Source: Rhabdophis nuchalis
Taxonomy: Eukaryota > Chordata > Lepidosauria > Squamata > Natricidae
NCBI GenBank assembly: GCA_039707465.1
Contig: CM077647.1
Span: 117,244,610 to 117,308,609 of the forward strand
DNA length: 64,000 bases
Direction of reading: 5' to 3'
In this document: in pieces, positions 43,755 through 56,068 of the stretch
Position numbering within the stretch: the stretch's first letter is position 1
How the letters are laid out: every line of letters starts with the position of its first letter
Notes under the pieces: generated by a model
The model's database searches: none
Seen by the model: the letters and a program-made list of their open reading frames with translations, nothing else
Told to the model about the DNA's origin: nothing
Position numbers and translations under genes: made by a program

Positions 43755-46700
43755 CTTTGAAAGGAAGTAAAAAATTAAGTCTATGAGTTATAAATTCATC
43801 AGAAATTATTTAGTCTAATCAATATTTGCATCTGTGAATATATAAGGTAAGGGCACACGGATCACTGTTATCTTCCCACCAAAGGTGGTTCCTATTTTTC
43901 TGCTTGCGTTTTTTACGTGCTTTCAAATTGCTAGGTTGGCAGAAGCTGGGACAGGTAACGGGAGCTCACTCTGTTACGCGGCGCTAGGGATTTGAACAGC
44001 CTTTCTGATTGACAAGCTCAGCATCTTAGCCATTGAGCCACCACGTCCCAGTTGTGTGTGTGTGTGTATACATACACACAAACATACATAGATACATACA
44101 CACATAGAAAACAACTGATTTCTAATCAAACTAAGTAAGTGTTGCAAGAGAAAGTCTATGGTGAGGGAGAATGTTATCTCCAACTGAAATCAAAGCAGAG
44201 CGACACTTGCATTCAGGCCAACTCAAATGCAGCTGTGTGATCTGTGATCTGCTTCATTTATCTCTGAAGCCCTGTTCTTGTCTTCAGGTAAGCACAAATT
44301 CTGCTAGCCATCTAATGGAGGTCAGAGGGAGCATGGGAAGGACTGCATGCATGGCCCTATCCACTGTCAAGTCTTCATATATTCAAAAACACAAGAGTAA
44401 TAATTAAAAAAATAATCTTGTATTTGTACTTGTTAATTTTCAGCTCACAGAACCCGTATCTCCAGTAAATGTTCATTAACTGTATTAACTGGAGAGGTTT
44501 CTTAAATGGAGTGCCACAGGTGTTATTTCTAGATTTTCTGCTCTTCAAAAATTTTATAAATTGCTTGGATGAGAACTTAGAATTAAGTTCTAAGGGGAGT
44601 CTCTTCCCCTTTATATACTGCTGAATCATAATTATAAAAAAGGATAATCTGTAACATGTTTTAGCTATAAAAATGATATACATACATGCATGCATAGCGC
44701 TTATCCTAAGCAAGATCAAAAGCTTCGGGTCCAAAATTCTACATAGGTTAATCCAGATATTATGGCTCATTCATAACAGAATGTAAGTCAGCAGTATAAT
44801 GCAGCTATTAAAAGGCAGAAGCTCAGATACTTTGGTACAAAATGAGAAGAACTCACTGAAAAAAAATCTAATGCTGAGAAAGATTGAATGCAAAAGGAGA
44901 AGGGACAGCAGAGAAAGAGATGGATAGGTAATATCATTAACATTATCAAGTAAGCAAGTTTGGGCAGACTCAGGGAGATAATGGAGAACCAGGGGGACCT
45001 GGCAAGCTATGGGAACAGCCAGACAGGACTTTAAACAGCAGTTTTAAAAGCTAGAATAACAGAAAGTACATTATCTAGGTTACACATAATTCTGTTCTAT
45101 TTTTCTGTCCATTTATTATATTATATTAAAAAGAATAACATGGAGTTTACTATTTCTTTGGAGCAATCGTATAACAGAACTATTGTACTTATACCTAAAG
45201 GTATCTAACCAACTATAAAACATAGATGTGGAAATAAGTAAATTTATAATTTGATTCAAAAAAAAATCTCTTTTTTAATTTCTACAGATTTATGTAAATA
45301 AACAATACTGAAGAACATAATTCTAACACAGCTAGAATTAAAGAAGAAAATTTACCTCAATCAGGAATAGTAAATTCAGTTTTATTTTCTTCGTAGATAT
45401 TGCGTGTGGGAACACGTGTGCATGTGCAGTATTAGAAACTTCCAAAAGTTATAATTGTTAAAGGCTGATTAACTTAATAATTACATTTGTAGTTTCATGA
45501 AAATACATACAGAAGCCAAATTTTCATTTGGGCATACTCACTGAGTGTAAGTGCAGATACATGCAATCAGGATGATAAGCATTACCATAACAGCTATCAA
45601 AGAAACCACCACAATTTGACTTTGATCTCCTCTTAGATGAAATAAGTCCAATCGCTCGCATCTTTCCCCAGTATAGCCTCGTTCACAGCTGTAAAAAATA
45701 TAGAAAAATGTTTTGCAAATTCCCTCCTGTTCCCTTCAGGACTGAAGTCTATTACTGCACTAGCACCTATCCTACATACAGTACATACTTGTGACTAAAG
45801 CAATCTTTCCTAGCCTGGTTTATCCTAGTTGAGTTAGATCACAATTCCACCAACATTAGCCATGCCAACTGGGGATTATGAGAACAATAATTTGACAAAG
45901 CTGAAAGGTACAGATTGGAGAAACCTAGGACATATCTGCAAACGAACTGCACGTTCAGATGAGTCTTAGGGCTTGAAAACTGCCATCCAATGGAATTCCT
46001 GATCTAGAAGAGCTTCAGCTGTATTCAGGGAAATATCACCTGGACATAAATAATGTTTGTCAACCTAAACAACTTAATGTGTGGTCTTCAACTTCCAGAA
46101 TTCCCTAGGGAGCATGCTCTGTGTCTCCCTTTATGCTTGGGGTTTATTAGGAAAAGATTTGGAAATAAATACACCGTGGAAGATTTGGTATATATGCCAT
46201 TTTTCCACATGTGTTTAATTAAGATATTTTGTGGCTAAGCACCCCATCAGTTCGGCTAAATCAGTATTTCCACATCAGTGTTTCTCAATCTTGGCTGTTT
46301 GAAGATATGTGAACTTCAACTCCTAGAATTATCCTGGTAACATGCTGGCTGGGAATTTGGGGGAATTGAAGTCCATACATTTTCAGGCTGCCAAGGTTGA
46401 GTAACTCTGTACCAGAACAACTCATCAAAGAATAAAGGAGTTCCAGTTTATGTCCTATACAAATAGAGTAATTTCTGGTGTTGTCGGAATCTTAAAAATA
46501 AAGATAAATGATAATAAAATAAGTTAACAATAAAGACACTCAGAATTATTTTTCTTATAGAATAGTTGGCATATCAGGAAACCTCGGTTGTCTTTATTGA
46601 GTATCCCTGATAACAGTTGACATAGCTTTACTTTCTGCCAGCCCTTTCTGAAGCCCTATTACAGCCACAACTAGTAAGTAATGGAGAAGGTATACCTGAA

Positions 46701-49700
46701 TTATAAAATCAGGACAGATCCAATTACTCCCACTATCCTCTGAGCAGATAAGATAAAAATTCATTAATATTTATCTTAATAAAGTTATATTAATTTTAAC
46801 TCTAAATCTTTTTAAAAAATCTTATGCAAGGGATCTTCCAATTCAGCAGTTGCATATTGAGGGTATGTATGAACTAAAGATTGTAATATAGATATGATTA
46901 AGTCCAGAATTTTGCAATACCAAATCTAAGATATTGGGGGTTTTTTAATCTGAGAAGAAAAGTAATTTTAAAAGTTATAACTCATAGTTTTAAAAGGTTA
47001 AAAGAATCAGCCTGCTCCACCTCGTCTTCAATCTCACAGATTCGTCATATGCAAAGTGGAAATCTAAACTAGGGAGACTCCTCAAGGCCATTCTTTAAGC
47101 AATGTAAAGCACTGCCTAAGAAATTTTATGAATTTCTTAATAAATAATAAATAAGGCATTAGCATTTTAGCAATCATCCTTGCACAGGTAAGATTTTGTC
47201 TACTCATCAACATTAAAGAGAACCTGGAGAGAAATCCATAATTGGAAGACTGCATTATTATTTTTAAAGAGTTTTTATAGTATTCACTCCAGAATTGAAA
47301 GAACAGCTGAAACAAATTCAAATAAATAAGACATTTGGCCATTGGTAGATAACAGATTTAAATAAGTATATATTTGGCCTGAGCATGACATATTCTTTGG
47401 AGATATCTGGCCATTAAAGTCATCCTGAGGTTTAAAGTAAAGGTAAAGGTTCCTCTCGCACATAGTCGTTTATGACTCTAGGGGACGGTGCTCATCTCCG
47501 TTTCAAAGCCAAAGAGCCAGTGCTGTCTGAAGACATCTCCATGGTTGGCATAAATAAACGCCAAAGGCACACGGAATGCTGTTACCTTCCCACCAAAGGT
47601 GGCTCCTATTTTTTCTACTTGCACTTTTACATGCTTTCGAACTGCTAGATTGGCAGTTCCAGGGACAAGTAATGGGAGCTCACTCCATTATGCAGTGCTA
47701 GGGATTCAAACTGCTGAACTGCCAACCTTTCTGATAGACAAGCTCAGCGTCTTAGGCACCGCGCCACCACATCCCTATTTGCTCAGGTTTAACTCTTGGG
47801 AAAAGGCATGTTTGGATTTGGAACCTACATGCAGGATGGAGTTTGTACTGCATCAACATAGCGGCATCTTCCCTTGACACAGAAGTACTTGTACTTCTCA
47901 GGACATTCGGAAAAATGCCCACTCAATCTCAAATCTAGAAATAAGAAAATAAAAATATAAATTATATATATATATATTAGCTTCTACTTAAAATATCTGT
48001 TCACCTGGATTACTTGTGACTAACTTTTTCCTACTGTGCTATTTTTAATAGTTTCCTCATTTTGAAGAATGTTTTCAGTAATTGCATTCTTAATCCTTTT
48101 AATATCATTTTGAGTTGAAAATTCCACAAGAGCATTCTGTCTTCATTCCAATTATGTATCCCATTTAAAGATGGCACATAAGCACATGTACTAAGTCCAC
48201 TGCATTTCATTGGTCCACTAATTTAGTCACTTTGTCAAAGAATGAAATAGGATTTGCTTTGCATGATCTGGTTTTGACAAACCCGTGTTGGCTTCTGATT
48301 ATAACTTTGCTTGCTTCTAAGTCACGGGTATCAAACTCTATCACATATTGTGATGTATTGTGACAGTTTTGACTTTTGAGCTGGGGTAGGTGTTGCCTGC
48401 ATGTGACACATCCGGCCCGTCGGATGCCAGTTTGACATCCCTGTTCTAAGTGTTCTCTGATTTGTTGCTTGATTATCTTTTCCAAGATCTTTCCAGGCAT
48501 TGATGTCAGGCTTATTGGTTTGTGGTTTAACCAGTCCTCTGATCCAGTCCTCTGATAATTCCAGTCCTCTGATAATTCCCTGGTTCTCCAGAATCTTTGG
48601 TTCTGAGATGCCATCTGCTAGTTCTTGCAGAACTGTGGATGCAATCTCTCGGGTTTGGTTTATTGGTTTGGTTTATTATTAAATTTGTATACCGCCCTTC
48701 TCCCTTGCGGGACTCAGGGCAGTGAACAGGCATCAATAAAAACATATAAGAACATCAATAAATAACATACTTTAAAATAATATTAAATTAATTAGGGCCC
48801 ATTCTAAAATCCAAGTTGAATAAAACCAATTTAAAATAACCAATTAAAAGCTATGAAACCAGGCTGGACACACGGAATAAGTGCGTTTTCAGAGCCCAAC
48901 GGAAGAGGCGCAGGTAAGTGATCGTACGTAGGTCGGGGGTAGGTCGTTCCAGAGGGCAGGGGCTGCCACAGAGAAGGCTCTCCCCCTGGGAGCTGCCAGG
49001 CGGCATTGTTTGGCCGACGGCACCCTGAGGAGGCCTAATCTGTGGGAGCGAACTGGTCGGTGGGAGGTATTTGGTAGCAGGAGGCGGTCTTTCAAGTAAC
49101 CAGGCCCCATGTCATGGAGCGCTTTGAAGATGGCTACAAGCACCTTGAAGTGCACCCTGAAAGCCACAGGTAACCAGTGCAGCTCACGCAGGAGAGGTGT
49201 CACATGGGAGCACCTTGAGGCTCCCAGAATCCCCCGCGCGGCCACATTCTGTACTAACTGGAGCCTCCAGGTGGACCTCAAGGGCCACCCTAAGCTGCAG
49301 AGAATGAAATATAAATAATCGGAAGAGAAAAAAGGAGGGCAGGAGAGGTGTCATGTGGGAGCACCTTGAGGCACCCAGAATCCCCCGCGCGGCCGCATTC
49401 TGTACTAACTGGAGCCTCCAGGTGGACCTCAAGGGCCACCCTAAGCTGCAGAGAATGAAATATAAATAATCGGAAGAGAAAAAAGGAGGGCAGGAGAGGT
49501 GTCATGTGGGAGCATCTTGAGGCTCCCAGAATCCCCCGCGCGGCCGTATTCTGTACTAACTGGAGCCTCCAGGTGGACCTCAAGGGCAGCCCCATGTAGA
49601 GAGCATTGCAGTAGTCCAGGCGGGAAGTGACGAGGGCTTGAGTGACCATGCATCCAGAAAGGGACGCAACTGGTGAATCAAGCGAACTTGATAAAAAGCC

Positions 49701-52700
49701 CCCCTGGCCACGGCTGTCATGTGATTGTCTAACGACAGCCGACAGTCCAGGAGGACACCCAAGTTGTGAGCCCTCTCTGTGGGGTCCTGTTGATTTGAAC
49801 TCATCTAGAGTGGACAAGAGTCCTCTTATCTCCACTACCACCCCCTATTTTAATTTGAATTCCTAGACTCTTTTATGGTTCTGTTTTTGGTAGGTTGGAC
49901 TATTTTTGTGTGAAGATAGATGCAAAGAAAGAATTAAGCAGCTCTGCTTTCTGCCTTCTCCCTGTCACTTCCTTGTCATCTTCTCCCATTAGTGGACTAA
50001 TTATTTATTTGACTTTTTTCTTATTTTCATATGTTTCTTATTATTTTTGACACTTGTTGCAAGTCTTAGTTCATTCATTCTAATCTTAGCCTTCCTGGCT
50101 TCATTTTTGCAGATTGAGGTTATATGCTGATATTCTACCTTAGTTATTGAGCAAAAACAGCTGATGAGTCTAAGCTGCAGAGAATGAAATATAAATAATC
50201 AGAAGAGAAAAAAGGAGGGCAGAAGAAGGGGAGAGAAATGGCTCTATATTCAATGAAGAAAATTGACAAGGTACAACAAGAGCAATTTAAAAACAATTGC
50301 TGGATGTAAAATAAAAGAGATTTATCAAGATGGGAAATAAGCCTTGTGAAACTGTGAACTTGGTGAGAGATTAGGCAAGGCAAAAGTTGAGAGAGATTTA
50401 GATCTTACATTATGCAGAGAATCTGATTTGGTTCTTAGAGGTCTCATCAGCAAGCAATACAGTAATCCCTCGTTTTCTGCGGCTTCAAGTTTCGCGGCTT
50501 CAGTGCTTCGCGGATTTTTTAAAAATACAGAAAAAAAATGCATCAGTAGGAGGCAAGCGCCCCCTAGTGCTTGCTTTAAACAATGTCCTCAACTCAAGTT
50601 TCCTAGCGAATCCTACTTCGCGGTTTTCCGGGTTTTGCGGAAAGTTCCGGTCCCCATTAACCGCGGAAAACGAGGGATTACTGTATACAGAACATGAACA
50701 TATTTCTTTCTCTGTCAGTCTCTGCATGGTGTCTTTGATTGTTTCGACTTCCCCCCCCCCCCATGGGTTACATCTACCCTGACACCTTTGAAAATTCAAA
50801 AACATTTGCATCCTCAGACCCAATGATAGTTCTTTCAAATCTAGATATTTTCCAATTCTTGACAATTGTCCCTGGGTTTAGATTAAAAACTGCACTATTG
50901 TATTAATTTAATCTTAAATAGATTCTGTTTATTAAAGGATTATTAATAATTGGAAAGGAAATGGGAGGCAAATAAATTTTCTAATAAATAAATTCAAAGT
51001 TACTGATGATCAGTACAGAATGTATGCATCTATATTTCTTTAAAGAATCATTAAAACAGGATATATTTATAATTAACATATTGCAAAATAAAAGCTTATG
51101 AATTGTGATTACCAGTTTCCTAAAATGTTGCGCATTGTTACATGTAATTACATTGGAAAGTATTTATTCATTAGATTTCTCTCCTGCCTTCATTTTTTAT
51201 AACTCAAGATAGCATAGATAATGCAAACTCTGCTTATTTTTCCCATAACAAATCTGTGAAGTAGGATGGGTTCATAGTTACTCAACTACCCATACTCAAA
51301 GTACAATTAGAACTCCTAGTCTCTTGGTTTCTAGTCTGTAACCGTAATTACTACATTAATTAATCAGTTGAACAGTCTTCCTTCCCGTTATTGAAAACAA
51401 CGCCATTGTCAGGAATTAAAATCCATCTGTTACCTGTACATGTTTCATTCATGTAATCACAGGAAAGCTTCTTGGTTTCCAGGCCAGCTGTTGCATTTTC
51501 ACTGCTAGTCACAGAACTGAAAATCACTATGCCTTTAGTTGGGGAGGAGGAGAAAGCAAATCATTTCAAAAGTAATTTTCAAATACTTTTCAAGTAACTA
51601 GACTCAAATTACAATAATACTTCTACTAAGTGTACCGCTTGTTTCTTGTTTCTAAAGATACAATTCCTGTTTCATTATCTTAATCCTAACAGCTAATGTG
51701 GGTTTTGCTATGCCTTAAGAAAATTTCCAGTTTGAAAAATTTCTGAATGGCATACGGTAATACTCTAGATTACTTACATCAAAGGTAAAGGTTTCCCTGC
51801 ACATGTGTGCTAGTTGTTTTCCAGTTCTAGGGGCGGTGCTCATCTCCATTTCAAAGCTAAAGAGCCAGCACTATTCGAAGACATCTCCATGGTTATGTGG
51901 CCAGCATGACTCAATGCCAAAGGCACACAAAGCGCTGTTACCTTCCCATCCAAAGTGGTCCCTATTTTTCTACTTGCATTTTTAATGTGCTTTCAAGCTG
52001 CTAGGTTGGCAGAAGCTGGGACAAGTAATGGGAGCTCACTCCATTATGCAGTGCTAGGGATTCGAACTGCTGAACTGCTGACCTTCTGATCGATAAGCTC
52101 AGGGTCTTAGCCACTGAGTCACTGCATCCCTTTTACTTACATTACCTATGTTCAATACGCTTTAAATACTCATAACATTTTCCTTCAACTGTTTGAACTT
52201 TGAAAGGTCTGCTTCTAATATAGCACAGTGGCAGATTAACACATCTTTGCTAAACAGCTAACAGCTAACAGAACTTCCCCAGACAAAGAAAAACATAGAA
52301 AATGCCCATTTTTACTCCACCAATTTGTTCTTTGAGAGAAGATTGACAAGATTTGAAGGGGCTTTATTCACTGATATCAATATAGCCTTCCAAGTCAGCC
52401 TACTATTACTGAATAACATTTTCATCACAGGAGGCCTCAAGCAAACCTTTCTAAGAATTTCTTCAGATGGTGACCTGGAATTAATCCCCTTTATTAGCTC
52501 TTTCCAAAAGAGGTTTTTTTTTTTAAAAAAAAATCCCTATTAGGCCCAGACATATATCAACTATACAAACCAAGTCACTCTTACTAAAGCTTTCTTAGAC
52601 TGGATAACGATATTCATAAATTATTTTTCCTCACCCTTATTCTTGCCTACAAAATGCAATTTATCCAAATATTCCAATTTTGCACACCTGCACACTCTTT

Positions 52701-55700
52701 CACAAATTTGCATATATGAAGAAGCCACAAAAAGTAAAAAACAAAAAAAACAACAAAACTCCAATTGGGCAAATTGATAAATTGATGACAATTTTAGGAG
52801 AATCCCTCTGCCTCTTTTCAATGATCGGTCCTTCTATACTAGGACACCATATAAAATTCAGTAAATAAATAAGAACTGCCAAATATCAAGAATATTTATT
52901 ATAAATATTAAATGTCAACAAGAAATATTTAAGCCATGAATTCAGCCTAATATAAGAACCCTGTAATAAAAAGAGCACATAACCCCAAAAAATAATTAAT
53001 GTTTGCAATAGTTGGTCCATCTCCAACTTCTTGTTGCAGACACATTGGGATCACACAGTTTCCAGGCAGCATATTTAAGGAAAATTATATTAGATTTTGG
53101 GAAGTGTTATAATTCCAAGTTGGGTAACTAAAATGAGAATACTCTTAAGATAAGTGCATGGTTATAAAATGCTGTAACAGAAATGTAAAATTTGTCCCTA
53201 TTATGACAGAAAAATAGTACAAGTAACTTGGTAAAGTTTCTGAATGCTTGATTAAAATATTATGCAGCATTAAACTGCTTAAATTGTCACTTATGTAAAT
53301 GAAACAGTCTAATAAAATACTTATTTACTGGAAAAGTCAGTGACTTCCACAGGTGTTTAACTAAGCAAGGACTGCAACATTCAGAAAGAAGCATAATTCT
53401 GCTCAGACACCTAACATATTAAATATGAAAGGTTCTTGATTTTTAAAATATAGAGTGGATATGGTATTCAAAATAATAATTAGAATATATAGATAATCAA
53501 TTCAATTTTGAAAGTAAGATAATAAGAGAGAAAATATAGAATTAAATGTGGTTGAAACACAAAGCCAAAAATATCATCTATAGTTTAAATAAAATTATTC
53601 ACATTAAAATTTCAAAAAAGGTATTTTGTTTAAACAATGTAATGAAATAAAGAAATAAACAAAGAAGCTACCATATGTAAGGTTCAAAACAAACACAACT
53701 ATTGCTAACATTGATGTACCAGTATCTCAAAATTACTAATACAGTAAAAGAAAGAAAGAATGCTGGGCCCATACCATGGCTGAAAGTTTTGTAGACAGGA
53801 TACCAATTAAACAGTTGCATCTGTACAACAGCTGTGTAGCGCGTTCTTTCTTTCTGTCTCTGTCTGTCTATCTCTCTCTTTCTGTGTGTGTGTGTGTGTG
53901 TGTTTTAATAGAGACAAATAGGAATTTCTAAGGAAAAAGTTTTCCTTAGAAAAAGAATTTCTAAGGAAAAAGAAAAATCTAGATTTTGGAAGATTAAGGT
54001 TGAATTTGGCAGTGAAATTCTGATTGCATGTTGCATTCACCTACTTCTCTGAGTTAAATGTTATTATTTATAAATTGCAAAAAATATTAATATGTTTAAA
54101 ATTTCTATCTGTTATAAGCATAACCATATAATTACTGTAAATTATAATTAAAATGGAATTATCCTCTTTCTCACACTTTCCTTTTTCCCTGGCTCAAGTC
54201 ATAGCCCTGTTCGTTCCATTAATTGTCTTGTTGCCTCCTTTATGTTCCCAAGGTCTGTTAGGCATTTATTCACAGTACCTGAATGTGAGATCTGTGGGTT
54301 GGTAGACTAGAGAAGAAATATCCTGGAGAAAAAAATACAGCAAACCATTTCCATACTATTGTCACGGAGAAATATGAATGTCTCCATTTTTGTCTCCAGG
54401 AGTTGAACTTAACTTGAGGGGCACTTTATCTTGTAACACTTATACAATGGACATTATTCACCAGATATATGAACAGGTCTTTGTCCCAAAAGTAGACTTC
54501 ATTTCCAGGGAAAGCAACAACACAACAGTGTCCCAACAAAGGAAGTAAGTAGGAACAGAAAGGCATGGAAGTTTTTTAACAGTGCATTTCATCACTAAGC
54601 TTTGACTACTAGTATTAAAACATTCCAGGAGTTCCAGAAAAACATGTAATCCAGTTAAACCACTTGTAATATCTCAAGGCAAGTGCCATGGAACTAGAAA
54701 ATATTTCAATATTTAAATTGCTATCAATATAAATAATGTGATGTTTAGTAAAATTAAATGGCAGAAAGTATTTCCAAAAGACTATTACTATCAGATAAAC
54801 AAATCCAGACATGTGTTCTGAATGCCAATATTTTAAAATAACCCTAATTAATATGTTGAGGATTATAACTTACACTGATTATCTTTTGCTGAAAAACAGA
54901 TACTATGAAATGTCATGAGTTTATAATGCAAAGTTATAACACAATGCAAATTAACACAGAAATTATTTTCAATTCTCTATAATGTAATAGATTGTTAATG
55001 ATTTGTAGTGATATCATTGCAAAACTTAGTTAACAAACAATATAATTTAATAAACACACTTAAATAAGAAATGTTACAAACTATATAGGTTGGCCTGTGA
55101 TTAGACCAGAGCAGCCTTTCTTTACCTTTTAACTTCTTTCAAACTGTCCTGGGTTCTAAGGCCCCTTAAAATAAACACACAGGATAAAAATAGGCACTTA
55201 GGTACTCTATTTAATGGGTATCCTGCCAAGCAATGCTGTAGCAAAGGCAATCTAATCTAATTGATGATATACTTGGCACCAAAAAAAATCCTACTTTGGA
55301 TTTCCCTAGCCATAAAAAAGTAGGCACTTGGTTATAATAGCAAGACCTGAATGAAAAACGTGGAAGGAAGGAAGGAAGGAAGGAAGGGTCTGACTTTATC
55401 ATTAATGAGCTGTTTTTCAGTTGATGGAATAGATTTGACCATATTCCAAGAGGACAGGTATGAAGTCTTGTCAACAGCAGCTATATCTTTCCACAGAACT
55501 TCCTATCTTAAAAAAATGATATCTTTTTACAAAGTCACATTGCAAGCACTTTGCTGTTCAAGTAGATTGAAAAAATGGATAAATTGATTTCTTTCTTGCT
55601 TTCTTTTTTCTAGCAGAGTTCCTATCCAGGACAAGCAACAATACTGCAAGTTGAAGCTAAACCTGCTGGGGGTTTGTTTATTAACTTACTTGCTTATTGA

Positions 55701-56068
55701 ATTCATATGCTATTGATTGATTTAATTTATATGCCGCCCCTCTCTCTTATAAGAGACTCTTATAAGCTTATAAATTGCTTGGAAATCGCTGCCAGAGAAG
55801 AGAAATACTGACAGCAGGATTGAGTTACAAATGTCATTCTCTTTTCCGGCAAGGGTCCCCGGGCATAATAGTTGCATGACTTCTGTCAGAAAAGGACGCA
55901 CCTGTTGAACGTCTACCTGCCGTGAAGCTATCGAGGGGTGTTCTATGCAAGAACAGCAGCAAGTAGCCAGGAACCCACCCGACAACCGTGATAGGTAGAA
56001 AGGAAACGTCAATCCTCACCCAGGAGCAGCAGCAGAGGGCCGGAACCCAGAAGCGCGTCTAGAGCCAT
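43649..56068 (-). CDS. BTC: BTC, betacellulin precursor (five coding exons, complete, 168 aa)
   Basis: Join of 56068-56020, 51532-51434, 47934-47829, 45688-45542 and 43754-43649. Family knowledge: betacellulin is a membrane-anchored EGF-family ligand for EGFR/ErbB1 and ErbB4, released by ADAM shedding. Seen here: a hydrophobic signal peptide (about 1-23); a short prodomain with sequons N29-A-T and N45-E-T; an EGF domain, cysteines 60, 68, 73, 84, 86 and 95 (C-x7-C-x4-C-x10-C-x-C-x8-C); the juxtamembrane LDLFHLRGD (98-106); a transmembrane helix about 109-132; and a basic tail CRKKRRKRK. All four introns have GT-AG ends and compatible phases, giving 507 nt. An in-frame TGA five codons upstream fixes the ATG. 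Human BTC is 178 aa. EREG, AREG and EPGN are excluded by the juxtamembrane sequence and tail. Confidence 0.96.
43843..44050 (-). mobile_element. tRNA-derived SINE, internally deleted
   Basis: Same family as 7668. The head (GTGGCTCAATGGCTAAG on the minus strand) is present, but about 140 bp of the tail half is missing. In BTC intron 4, sense. Confidence 0.8.
44051..45541. other. BTC intron 4 remainder
   Basis: A short (TG)n/(CA)n cluster at 44054-44104, otherwise nothing recognised. Confidence 0.45.
45542..45688 (-). CDS. BTC: BTC exon 4 (EGF end, transmembrane helix)
   Basis: 147 nt. Acceptor TTTTTACAG, donor CA|GTGAGT. Encodes CERGYTGERCERLDLFHLRG, then a helix rich in V, I, L, M. The exon supplies the last two EGF cysteines (86 and 95). 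Confidence 0.97.
46276..46409. mobile_element. hAT-like foldback MITE, decayed
   Basis: Left CAGTGTTTCTCAATCTTGG and right CCAAGGTTGAGTAACTCTG are inverted. The interior also folds (ACTTCAACTCCTAGAAT with its degraded complement). No clear duplication. In BTC intron 3. Confidence 0.6.
47436..47776 (-). mobile_element. tRNA-derived SINE adjacent to a BTC splice donor
   Basis: Same family as 7668. The tRNA-like head lies at 47776, 52 bp downstream of the BTC exon 3 donor. Sense orientation within BTC intron 3. Confidence 0.85.
47829..47934 (-). CDS. BTC: BTC exon 3 (EGF domain, first part)
   Basis: 106 nt. Acceptor TTTCTAG, donor AT|GTAGGT. Encodes DLRLSGHFSECPEKYKYFC.. to ..TPSC plus two bases. 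Joins exon 4 to give TPSCICERGY. Confidence 0.97.
48190..48659 (-). pseudogene. CR1 reverse transcriptase fragment
   Basis: Minus frame shows PISLTSMPGKILEKIIKQQI and SQHGFVKTRSCKANPISFFD, conserved CR1 RT blocks, in shifted frames. Split by a hAT MITE (48323-48443). The CR1 copy probably resumes after the nested L2-like LINE, at about 49800-50130. Confidence 0.75.
48323..48443. mobile_element. hAT-type MITE, 121 bp
   Basis: Ends CACGGGTATCAAACTC and AGTTTGACATCCCTG. Perfect 8-bp duplication TTCTAAGT (48315-48322 and 48444-48451). Nested in CR1. Confidence 0.88.
48660..49795 (-). pseudogene. L2/CR1-like LINE 3' half with internal triplication
   Basis: Minus frame reads DYCNALYMGLPLRSTWRLQL, ELHWLPVAFRVHFKVLVAIF and PALWNDLPPTYVRSL, the RT-distal region of this LINE. 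A segment is repeated three times with foreign DNA between copies (49187-49592). Inserted in the CR1 fragment in BTC intron 2. Confidence 0.82.
49187..49592. repeat. triplicated LINE segment interleaved with two copies of a 51-bp insert
   Basis: Unit about 151 bp: LINE bases CAGGAGAGGTGTCA..CAAGGGCCACCC followed by the insert (49291-49341 and 49442-49492). The third LINE unit continues normally into GGGCAGCCCCATGTAG. The insert matches 50171-50221 except at one internal base. Confidence 0.9.
50171..50221. repeat. apparent donor of the 51-bp insert
   Basis: TAAGCTGCAGAGAATG.. to ..AAAGGAGGGCAG lies outside any recognised LINE. The same sequence occurs twice 0.7-0.9 kb to the left in direct orientation. 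Confidence 0.85.
50460..50683. mobile_element. TA-flanked MITE (Tc1/mariner-type), 224 bp
   Basis: Ends CAGTAATCCCTCGTTTTC and GAAAACGAGGGATTACTG are perfect 18-bp inverted repeats flanked by TA. The interior carries repeated 'ttcgcgg' motifs. No coding. In BTC intron 2. Confidence 0.88.
51434..51532 (-). CDS. BTC: BTC exon 2 (prodomain)
   Basis: 99 nt. Acceptor CCCCAACTAAAG, donor CAG|GTAACA. Encodes the end of the signal peptide (IVIFSSVTSS), two N-glycosylation sequons and CDYMNETC. An alternative acceptor 17 nt downstream (TTTTCAG) would break the frame with exon 1. Confidence 0.9.
51780..52132 (-). mobile_element. tRNA-derived SINE, near full length
   Basis: Same family as 7668, head at the right end, AACCTTTACCTTTG tail at the left. 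Sense within BTC intron 1. Confidence 0.85.
52133..56019. other. BTC intron 1, mostly unique
   Basis: AT-rich, with a (TG)n run at 53884-53902 next to CT-rich sequence and (GGAA)n at 55362-55386. No other exon or repeat that I can name. Confidence 0.5.
56020..56068 (-). CDS. BTC: BTC exon 1 (signal peptide start)
   Basis: ATG plus 15 codons (MALDALLGSGPLLLLL) and one base. Donor CTGG|GTGAGG. In-frame TGA at 56083-56081 excludes an upstream start. Together with exon 2 it gives LLLLLGIVIFSS, comparable to the hydrophobic leader of mammalian BTC. Confidence 0.9.

Noticed and set aside
43649..56068. EREG, AREG or EPGN as the identity of the EGF-family gene
   Set aside because: The LDLFHLRGD juxtamembrane segment, helix sequence and CRKKRRKRK tail fit betacellulin much better.
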